DNA from: Actinomycetota bacterium
GTDB taxonomy: Bacteria; Actinomycetota; Actinomycetes; Nanopelagicales; Nanopelagicaceae
Reading direction: 5' to 3'
Length of the DNA: 5,374 bases
Assembly (NCBI GenBank): GCA_947452525.1
Contig: CANGCW010000074.1
Location: 1-5,374, forward strand
This document shows, in pieces, positions 1 to 5,374 of the stretch; within the stretch, counting starts at the first letter, position 1, and each line of letters begins with the position of its first letter. The notes beneath the pieces are model-generated. The model was given only the letters and a program-made list of their open reading frames with translations. It did no database searches and was not told the DNA's origin. The translations under genes were made by a program, and so were the position numbers.

Positions 1-627
1 AAGCATCGCCATTGGTCCGCAGGAGTAAATGATCTCGATATTGTTCTTCTCAATAATTTCAGGAATAACCGAACTGACCATCCCCTCAAGTCCAAGTGAG
101 CCATCATCGGTCGTGAAGATCATGGAGTTCGTTGAACGCTTGCCCTCTTGAGGCGCATAAATCTTCGAAGCAGTGCTTGCACCAAGAACCATATCGACGT
201 TGCATTGCTTCGCCTTGAGCGCCTCAGCCAGACCAAAGAGAGGTGCGGAGCCATATCCCCCGCCAACGAGTAGAGCATTGACAGGATTTACCGGAATACC
301 AAAGGCCTTGCCGAGAGGAAGGATTACATCAATCATGGAATGAATCGGCGCGCTACATAACCATTTACTTCCAGAACCGTGTGGCGCAACAACTAGCTCA
401 ACAATTCCACCATCGAGCGGATCCATGCTTGATTTATAGATTGCGAAGGCGCGACGGAGAACCATGCGTGAATCCTCGCCACCAACAGCTACCGCCACAA
501 AGTTTCCTGGCTTAATGAGTTGGGCGATCTCCCCTACTGCGAGAGTGATGTGATGGTAGGCGCCTACCTTCTTATTACTTATAATTTCAGCAGAGATCTG
601 CTTCGCGCGCTTATTGATCGAGGACAT
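1..627 (-). CDS. pyrK: Dihydroorotate dehydrogenase electron-transfer subunit PyrK, 3' end missing (left edge)
   Basis: PyrK carries FAD and a 2Fe-2S cluster and moves electrons from the FMN-containing class 1B dihydroorotate dehydrogenase (PyrD) to NAD+ in the cytoplasm. The frame is open from the ATG at 627 to the window edge, giving 209 residues without a stop. In order they show a ferredoxin-reductase-like beta-barrel, the FAD-site motif LRRAFAI (57-63), LPLGKAF (103-109), the nucleotide-binding loop GGGYGSAPL (122-130), TTDDGSLGLEG (172-182, typical of PyrK) and the start of the CGP motif (C203-G204-P205). Family members usually have about 250-290 residues, so the C-terminal part with the cluster cysteines lies outside the window. 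The start is well supported: the ATG follows the carB TAG directly and has an AGAGGAG ribosome site 8 nt upstream. Some motifs deviate from the common form (LRRPFSI, GPLG). Another ferredoxin reductase-like enzyme is possible in principle, but operon context and the TDDGS motif favour PyrK. Confidence 0.92.
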   Translation of the reverse strand, partial: MSSINKRAKQISAEIISNKKVGAYHHITLAVGEIAQLIKPGNFVAVAVGGEDSRMVLRRAFAIYKSSMDPLDGGIVELVVAPHGSGSKWLCSAPIHSMIDVILPLGKAFGIPVNPVNALLVGGGYGSAPLFGLAEALKAKQCNVDMVLGASTASKIYAPQEGKRSTNSMIFTTDDGSLGLEGMVSSVIPEIIEKNNIEIIYSCGPMAML

Positions 628-3600
628 CTACTTCACTCCTCTACCCGTAAGTGCCTGCCACTTTTGAAGTGATTTCACAGAGAATGGACGACCCTTCATC
701 TCTCCAATTCCCGCGACAGCTGCCTTGAATCCAGCAATCGTTGTGATAATAGGAATCGAGCGCTGCACACTCGCAGTTCTTATCAGCCAACCATCTTGGC
801 GGGAGCCACGACCGAGAGGCGTATTGATAACGAGTTGGATATCGCCTCGAGAAATGATCTCTACTGCAGAATCTCCCGGCTCGTTCTTCTCTGCATTCTT
901 TCTAATCTTGATGGAGGTAATTCCATCTGCGGCAAGGAAATCGTGCGTACCTTGCGTTGTGTAGAGCGTGAATCCAAGTTCCACAAGTCTGCGAGCAGGT
1001 TCAAGAGCGCCTTCTTTATCTCGATCAGAGAGCGAGAGGAAAACATTGCCTGCATGTGGAAGTGGACCAAATGCCGCGGTTTGGGACTTCGCATAAGCCT
1101 CACCGAAGGTCTCGCTGATACCCATGACTTCACCGGTTGAACGCATCTCAGGGCCGAGAACTGAGTCGACTCCCATTCCATCAACGCGACGAAAGCGGCT
1201 CCAAGGAAGAACGGCCTCTTTGACGGAGACAGCGCTTGAAATTCCATCGCCAGTATCTGGGAGTAGCCCTTCCACGCGGAGCTCAGCAATGTACTTACCG
1301 ACGCAGATGAGCGCAGCCGCCTTAGAGAGCGCATTACCTGTCGCCTTGCTGACAAAGGGAACGGTGCGTGAGGCACGTGGGTTTGCTTCGATGACGTAGA
1401 GCGTCTCATCGCGAGTTACTGCGAATTGAATATTGATGAGACCGCGCACGCCTACGTGCTTTGCGATGCTCTCCGTCGCTTGGCGAATCTCTTCAATCTT
1501 CGCGAGATTGAGCGAGAAGCTTGGTAGAACGCAGGCAGAGTCGCCAGAGTGAATTCCGGCCTCCTCGATATGTTCCATAACGCCTGCGAGGAAGAGTTCA
1601 TCTCCGTCGTAAAGTGCATCAACGTCTATCTCAATTGCATCATCTAAGAATCTGTCGATAAGGACAGGATGGTTTGGAGTGATCTCAGTAGCCTTCTTGA
1701 TGAACTCCTCGAGCGAATCGTCGTCGTAAACAATCTCCATCCCGCGACCACCGAGCACAAACGATGGGCGGACCAATACTGGATATTGAATCTCAGCGGC
1801 AATCTTCTTCGCCTCATCAAAGGAGCGCGCCATTCCAAATTCGGGAGCACGGAGCGCGCTCTTCTCAAGAATTGCGCCGAATTGACCCCGATCTTCTGCA
1901 AGGTCAATCGCATCCGGACTTGTACCAAGGATGGTGACACCCGCATCTTTAAGGCCACGAGCGAGACCAAGAGGTGTCTGTCCACCGAGTTGAGCGACTA
2001 CGCCGAGTACTGGTCCGGCTAGCGATTCAGCGTGGATGACCTCTAGGACATCTTCGAGAGTCAGCGGCTCAAAGTAGAGGCGATCTGAGGTGTCGTAATC
2101 GGTGGAGACGGTCTCTGGATTGCAATTAATCATGATCGTCTCGTAACCAGCCTCCTTCAAAGCGAAGGCGGCGTGGACACAGGAGTAATCGAACTCGACA
2201 CCTTGACCGATGCGGTTAGGTCCACTTCCTAGAATAAAGACGGCAGGCTTGGTGCGAGGTAGGACCTCTGTCTCCTGGTCATAACTGGAGTAGTGATAAG
2301 GCGTATGTGCTTCGAATTCCGCAGCACAGGTATCAACGGTCTTGAAGACGGGACGCACGCCGGCACGGAGACGCTGAGAAGTAATCTCGGCTTCAGTCAG
2401 ACCTCGTAGCTCTGCTAACTGAATATCAGAGAAGCCATTCCGTTTTACCTTGGCAAAGAGCTCTGGCGTTAACTCGGGAGCCGCTCTGAACTCTTCTGCC
2501 AGCGAGTTAATCAACTCAATCTGGGCAAGGAACCAAGGATCAATCTTGGTAATCGCGTGAACTTCTTCGATGGTTGCGCCAAGAGACATTACCTTCTGCA
2601 CTTGCTGAAGGCGCCACTCCGTAGGCGTTCCGATTGCCGCGAGTAGAGCCTTCTTCTCGCTGGCAGGAGTACTCCAAGAGAATGACGTACCCTTCTTCTC
2701 AACCGAGCGAAGCGCCTTCTGAAGCGCCTCAGGGAATGAGCGCCCGATAGCCATCGCTTCACCAACAGATTTCATGGTGGTGGTGAGTTTTGGATCTGCC
2801 TCTGGGAACTTCTCAAAGGCAAAGCGTGGAACCTTGACCACGATGTAATCGAGTGTTGGTTCGAATGAAGCTGGCGTCGACTTGGTGATGTCGTTCTGAA
2901 TCTCATCTAGGGTGTAACCAATTGCGAGCTTTGTAGCAATCTTTGCAATTGGAAAACCTGTCGCCTTCGAGGCAAGAGCAGATGAACGAGATACGCGCGG
3001 ATTCATCTCAATCACGATAACTCGACCATCAGCGGGATTTACGGCGAATTGAATATTGCATCCACCTGTATCCACACCAACTTCACGGATGATCTCAATT
3101 GAGAGATTGCGGAGCTTCTGATACTCGACATCGGTGAGCGTTAAAGCTGGAGCAACCGTGATTGAGTCGCCAGTGTGCACGCCCATGGGGTCAACATTTT
3201 CAATACTGCAGACGATGACGACGTTATCTTTATTGTCACGCATGACTTCGAGTTCATACTCTTTCCAACCAATGATGCTCTCCTCAAGAAGAACTTCGGT
3301 GGTCGGTGAGTGACGAAGACCCGCTCCGGCGATGAGTGTGAGTTCTTCTTCGTTAAATGCAATTCCGGAGCCGAGGCCTCCCATAGTGAATGATGGACGT
3401 ACAACCACTGGGTAGTTAAGAACCTTCACCGCCGCTAGGCAGTCATCCATTGAGTGGGCGATAAAGGAGCGAGCTGATTCTCCCCCGACCTTCTCCACGA
3501 TTGCCTTGAATGTCTCGCGATCTTCACCTCGATTGATTGCATCAATGTTTGCGCCAATCAGGCGTGTTCCATACTTCTCGAATGAGCCTCGCTCATGAAG

Positions 3601-3903
3601 AGCCATGGCGGCATTCAGAGCGGTCTGGCCACCAAGCGTGGCAAGAACTGCATCTGGACGTTCAATATCAAGGATGCGCTCAATAACCTCTGGGGTAATT
3701 GGTTCGATGTATGTCGCATCCGCAAACTCCGGGTCAGTCATGATTGTTGCTGGGTTGGAGTTGATAAGGACTACTCGAATACCTTCTTCGCGGAGGATTC
3801 GACATGCCTGTGTACCCGAATAATCAAATTCACAGGCCTGACCAATAACAATCGGCCCACTTCCAATAACAAGGACGCTCTTGATTTTCTCGTTCTTAGG
3901 CAT
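628..3903 (-). CDS. carB: Carbamoyl-phosphate synthase large subunit
   Basis: CarB makes carbamoyl phosphate from bicarbonate, two ATP and ammonia channelled from CarA, feeding pyrimidine and arginine synthesis. The protein has 1091 residues (E. coli about 1073) and is intact. Residues from the ATG at 3903: first pre-ATP-grasp region GSGPIVIGQACEFDYSG (14-30), R129 and R169, ATP-grasp loop FTMGGLGSG (172-180), EMNPR with E299 and N301; oligomerisation region about 400-550; second half with GSGPNRIGQGVEFDYSC (559-575), RPSFVLGGRG (712-721) and EANPR (839-843); C-terminal MGS-like allosteric domain from about 950, with TTQGT (982-986) and INTPLG (1026-1031). Both halves keep their ATP-site residues, so the enzyme should be active. 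The start at 3903 is chosen because homologues begin MP-x-x followed shortly by IKSVLVIGSG; an in-frame ATG at 3915 would add MRAR. Neither has a clear ribosome site. The gene overlaps carA by 8 nt (20 nt with the longer start), suggesting translational coupling. Confidence 0.97.
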   Translation of the reverse strand: MPKNEKIKSVLVIGSGPIVIGQACEFDYSGTQACRILREEGIRVVLINSNPATIMTDPEFADATYIEPITPEVIERILDIERPDAVLATLGGQTALNAAMALHERGSFEKYGTRLIGANIDAINRGEDRETFKAIVEKVGGESARSFIAHSMDDCLAAVKVLNYPVVVRPSFTMGGLGSGIAFNEEELTLIAGAGLRHSPTTEVLLEESIIGWKEYELEVMRDNKDNVVIVCSIENVDPMGVHTGDSITVAPALTLTDVEYQKLRNLSIEIIREVGVDTGGCNIQFAVNPADGRVIVIEMNPRVSRSSALASKATGFPIAKIATKLAIGYTLDEIQNDITKSTPASFEPTLDYIVVKVPRFAFEKFPEADPKLTTTMKSVGEAMAIGRSFPEALQKALRSVEKKGTSFSWSTPASEKKALLAAIGTPTEWRLQQVQKVMSLGATIEEVHAITKIDPWFLAQIELINSLAEEFRAAPELTPELFAKVKRNGFSDIQLAELRGLTEAEITSQRLRAGVRPVFKTVDTCAAEFEAHTPYHYSSYDQETEVLPRTKPAVFILGSGPNRIGQGVEFDYSCVHAAFALKEAGYETIMINCNPETVSTDYDTSDRLYFEPLTLEDVLEVIHAESLAGPVLGVVAQLGGQTPLGLARGLKDAGVTILGTSPDAIDLAEDRGQFGAILEKSALRAPEFGMARSFDEAKKIAAEIQYPVLVRPSFVLGGRGMEIVYDDDSLEEFIKKATEITPNHPVLIDRFLDDAIEIDVDALYDGDELFLAGVMEHIEEAGIHSGDSACVLPSFSLNLAKIEEIRQATESIAKHVGVRGLINIQFAVTRDETLYVIEANPRASRTVPFVSKATGNALSKAAALICVGKYIAELRVEGLLPDTGDGISSAVSVKEAVLPWSRFRRVDGMGVDSVLGPEMRSTGEVMGISETFGEAYAKSQTAAFGPLPHAGNVFLSLSDRDKEGALEPARRLVELGFTLYTTQGTHDFLAADGITSIKIRKNAEKNEPGDSAVEIISRGDIQLVINTPLGRGSRQDGWLIRTASVQRSIPIITTIAGFKAAVAGIGEMKGRPFSVKSLQKWQALTGRGVK
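636..642 (-). promoter_or_regulatory. Ribosome binding site for pyrK
   Basis: The minus strand reads AGAGGAG, 8 nt before the pyrK ATG at 627. It is a good match to the anti-Shine-Dalgarno sequence and lies inside the last codons of carB. It fixes the pyrK start and suggests that pyrK can recruit ribosomes itself as well as by coupling to carB termination (TAG directly followed by ATG). Confidence 0.8.
3896..3903 (-). other. carA stop / carB start overlap (8 nt)
   Basis: The minus-strand octamer ATGCCTAA holds the carB start (ATG) and the carA stop (TAA) in different frames. No strong Shine-Dalgarno sequence precedes either candidate carB start, so carB translation probably depends on ribosomes ending carA and restarting. 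This would suit the 1:1 subunit ratio. If the ATG at 3915 is used, the overlap grows to 20 nt. Confidence 0.75.
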
Positions 3904-5029
3904 TCTTGCTCGCATTCTTGCTCATCAATGTGATGAAGTGATCGAAAAGGTAATTAGCATCATGAGGACCTGCTGCGGATTCAGGGTGATATTGAACGCT
4001 AAAAGCTGGGCGATCAATAAGTTCGATGCCTTCGACCACATCATCGTTGAGACAGATATGACTTACGAATCCTTGTCCGAATGCCGTTGTGAAATTTCCA
4101 TTACGAGGAGCATCGACGGCAAACCCATGGTTATGAGCGGTAATCTCCACTTTCTTATTAGAGAGGTTCATGACCGGCTGGTTAATTCCACGATGGCCAA
4201 ACTTCAATTTATACGTTTGGAATCCAAGTGCGCGACCGAGAATCTGGTGTCCGAAGCAGATACCGAAGATTGGCATTGACTCCAAGAGCAGCTCCCGAAC
4301 AAGGGCCACGATGCCATCCATAGTTGCTGGATCTCCGGGACCGTTTGAGAGGAAGACACCATCTGGCTTGATAGCCAATATATCTTCCATTGTCGAGCCG
4401 AGTGGAAAGACGTGAACTTCAATTCCGCGATCAGCCATATGACGAGGTGTTGCGGATTTAATTCCAAGGTCTAGCGCTGCAACGGTAAATCGCTTCTCAA
4501 CACCTGCGGGCGGACTCACAATATACGTCTCTGGGGTTGTGACATCTTCTGCCAGGTACGCACCGCTCATCGCGGATGTTGCTCTCACCTTCATTACCAT
4601 CTCTTCGCGGGTGAGTTCGCCACCAGAGAAGATTCCTACCCGCATTGAACCTCTATCGCGGAGGTGGCGAGTGATTGCGCGAGTATCAACACCTTGAATT
4701 CCGACAATGCCAGCATCGATTAGAGATGACTCTAGCGAACCCTCTGCGCGCCAGTTGCTGACTCGAAGGGTGGGATTGCGAACAACAAACCCTGCAACCC
4801 AAATCTTCTTGCTCTCCATATCGGTCGCATTCATGCCTGTGTTTCCAATATGCGGAGCCGTCATCACAACGATCTGCTTGTGATACGAGGGATCAGTTAA
4901 GGTCTCTTGATAGCCGGTCATCCCGGTGGAGAAGACAGCCTCGCCGAAGGTCTCGCCTTCACAGGCCCACGGTTGACCCTCGAAGATCGAACCATCATCG
5001 AGAACAAAGAAAGCTTTGCCTGAACTCAT
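3896..5029 (-). CDS. carA: Carbamoyl-phosphate synthase small (glutaminase) subunit
   Basis: CarA hydrolyses glutamine and passes the ammonia through a tunnel to CarB. The 377-residue protein matches the usual family length. Residues 1 to about 150 form the CarA-specific N-terminal domain, with FSTGMTGYQETLTDPSY at 33-49. The class I glutamine amidotransferase domain follows from about 181: the SNGPGDP loop (228-234), the nucleophile elbow GICFGHQ (256-262) with catalytic C258, the RGINQPV and AHNHGFAVDA segments that line the glutamine site, and QYHPE (346-350) with H348 and E350 completing the triad. All catalytic residues are present. Phe follows the nucleophile where many bacteria have Leu; I recall Phe as usual in actinobacterial CarA. 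The ATG at 5029 directly follows the pyrC TAA and is preceded by a strong GGGGAGAGG site. The C-terminus SKNASKNA comes from a 12-bp tandem duplication. The mycobacterial-type extra gene between pyrC and carA is absent. Confidence 0.97.
   Translation of the reverse strand: MSSGKAFFVLDDGSIFEGQPWACEGETFGEAVFSTGMTGYQETLTDPSYHKQIVVMTAPHIGNTGMNATDMESKKIWVAGFVVRNPTLRVSNWRAEGSLESSLIDAGIVGIQGVDTRAITRHLRDRGSMRVGIFSGGELTREEMVMKVRATSAMSGAYLAEDVTTPETYIVSPPAGVEKRFTVAALDLGIKSATPRHMADRGIEVHVFPLGSTMEDILAIKPDGVFLSNGPGDPATMDGIVALVRELLLESMPIFGICFGHQILGRALGFQTYKLKFGHRGINQPVMNLSNKKVEITAHNHGFAVDAPRNGNFTTAFGQGFVSHICLNDDVVEGIELIDRPAFSVQYHPESAAGPHDANYLFDHFITLMSKNASKNA
3900..3923 (-). repeat. Perfect 12-bp tandem duplication at the carA/carB junction
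   Basis: On the minus strand GAGCAAGAATGC occurs twice in a row with no mismatch. The unit is a multiple of three, so both reading frames survive. In carA it gives the C-terminus SKNASKNA. In carB it places two in-frame ATGs 12 nt apart (3915 and 3903), each preceded by the same GAGCAAGA context. A replication-slippage duplication is the simplest origin; that is inference. Confidence 0.9.
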
Positions 5030-5374
5030 TTATGCAAACCTCTCCCCTGTAAGTTGGCCGTTGCGCAGGACGGGTAGACCGTGGAATAGCGTATCTCGCA
5101 CACCACCGGTAAGAATTTGCCCGTTAAATGGGGAGTTAGAACTCTTGGAGCGGTGTTTGGCCGCAGTTACAACCGCCTCGATAGAGGTATCGACCAGGAC
5201 GATATGGGCCGGTGAGCCGATTTCAAGGGTGCCTTGGCCTGCATAGCCCGCGATTCGAGCAGGAGCGGTGGACATCACCTCAACGAGGCGAGCCATATCG
5301 ATAATTCCGCTCTTGACCATCGAGGTATAGACGACAGCGAACGCAGTCTCAAGCCCAGTCATGCCGAAGGCGGC
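5030..5374 (-). CDS. pyrC: Dihydroorotase, C-terminal 114 residues (5' end beyond right edge)
   Basis: Dihydroorotase closes N-carbamoyl-L-aspartate to dihydroorotate, the third step of UMP synthesis. Only the C-terminal 114 residues are here; the frame is open to the right edge, so an internal ATG at 5362 is not the start. The fragment begins AAFGMTGLETAF, the segment that in class I (PyrC/allantoinase-type) dihydroorotases follows the TDHAPH metal/catalytic motif, which must lie just outside the window. It continues with STAPARIAGYAGQGTLEIGSPAHIVLVD, the returning beta-sandwich of amidohydrolases, and KSSNSPFNGQILTGGVRDTLFHG, the usual closing signature. The metal ligands cannot be checked. 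The gene ends GERFA-TAA and its last codons contain the carA ribosome site. pyrB, and perhaps pyrR, are expected upstream, but neither is seen. Confidence 0.95.
   Translation of the reverse strand, partial: AAFGMTGLETAFAVVYTSMVKSGIIDMARLVEVMSTAPARIAGYAGQGTLEIGSPAHIVLVDTSIEAVVTAAKHRSKSSNSPFNGQILTGGVRDTLFHGLPVLRNGQLTGERFA
5039..5047 (-). promoter_or_regulatory. Ribosome binding site for carA
   Basis: The minus strand reads GGGGAGAGG, ending 9 nt before the carA ATG at 5029. It lies in the codons for Gly-Glu-Arg near the end of pyrC. It supports the ATG that abuts the pyrC TAA as the true carA start. Confidence 0.8.

Noticed and set aside
861..1409. 182-codon minus-strand open frame inside carB
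   Set aside because: It lies wholly inside the clearly coding C-terminal half of carB in another frame, its Arg/Ser-rich translation resembles no family I know, and carB shows unbroken conserved motifs there.
1669..2022. 117-codon plus-strand open frame antisense to the middle of carB
   Set aside because: It mirrors the second CarB pre-ATP-grasp and ATP-grasp region, and nothing in it resembles a known protein.
3913..3915. ATG at 3915 as the preferred carB start
   Set aside because: It adds MRAR ahead of the conserved MPKN...IKSVLVIGSG beginning and arises from the 12-bp duplication. It is kept only as an alternative, since neither start has a clear ribosome site.
3595..3933. 112-codon plus-strand open frame antisense to the carB 5' end
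   Set aside because: Shadow of the CarB pre-ATP-grasp region, with no homology recognised.
3881..4279. 132-codon plus-strand open frame antisense to the end of carA and start of carB
   Set aside because: It runs opposite conserved CarA amidotransferase sequence. Its product has no recognisable domain. The absence of stops follows from the codon use of the opposite strand.
628..5040. Promoter, attenuator or terminator at a gene junction
   Set aside because: The junctions have no untranslated bases, and I saw no hairpin followed by a T-run on the minus strand at any of them.
5030..5362. Separate small 110-residue gene starting at the ATG at 5362
   Set aside because: The frame stays open upstream to the window edge and reads AAFGMTGLETAF without a break, a continuous dihydroorotase segment, so this ATG is internal to pyrC.

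Overview
The window is a slice from the middle of a de novo pyrimidine biosynthesis operon. All genes are on the minus strand, so transcription runs from high to low coordinates. In that order they are: the 3' end of pyrC (dihydroorotase, cut by the right edge), complete carA and complete carB (the two subunits of carbamoyl-phosphate synthetase), and the 5' part of pyrK (electron-transfer subunit of a class 1B dihydroorotate dehydrogenase, cut by the left edge). No stretch of 300 bases lacks a gene. In fact no base lies between genes: pyrC/carA and carB/pyrK meet as stop codon directly followed by ATG, and carA/carB overlap. I saw no RNA gene, mobile element, CRISPR array, promoter or terminator, which is expected inside an operon.

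The organism is most likely an actinobacterium. The CarA core (GICFGHQ, RGINQPV, GFAVDAP) and CarB details (FTMGGLGSG, HSPTTEVLLEESI, and the INTPLG region of the C-terminal domain) resemble actinobacterial versions as I remember them, and pyrC-carA-carB order is common in that phylum. Base composition, counted by eye on a few lines, is only about half G+C, low for classic soil actinobacteria. A freshwater or marine low-GC lineage is possible, but that is a guess.

The genes work together. CarA releases ammonia from glutamine, and CarB combines it with bicarbonate and ATP to make carbamoyl phosphate. The aspartate carbamoyltransferase step (pyrB, expected upstream, not seen) gives carbamoyl aspartate, PyrC closes it to dihydroorotate, and PyrK passes electrons from the dehydrogenase (pyrD, expected just beyond position 1) to NAD+. 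The window looks like conserved core metabolism, not a new system. The points worth a second look are a perfect 12-bp tandem duplication at the carA/carB junction that duplicates the carB start codon, and a PyrK-type (class 1B) dehydrogenase in a probable actinobacterium.
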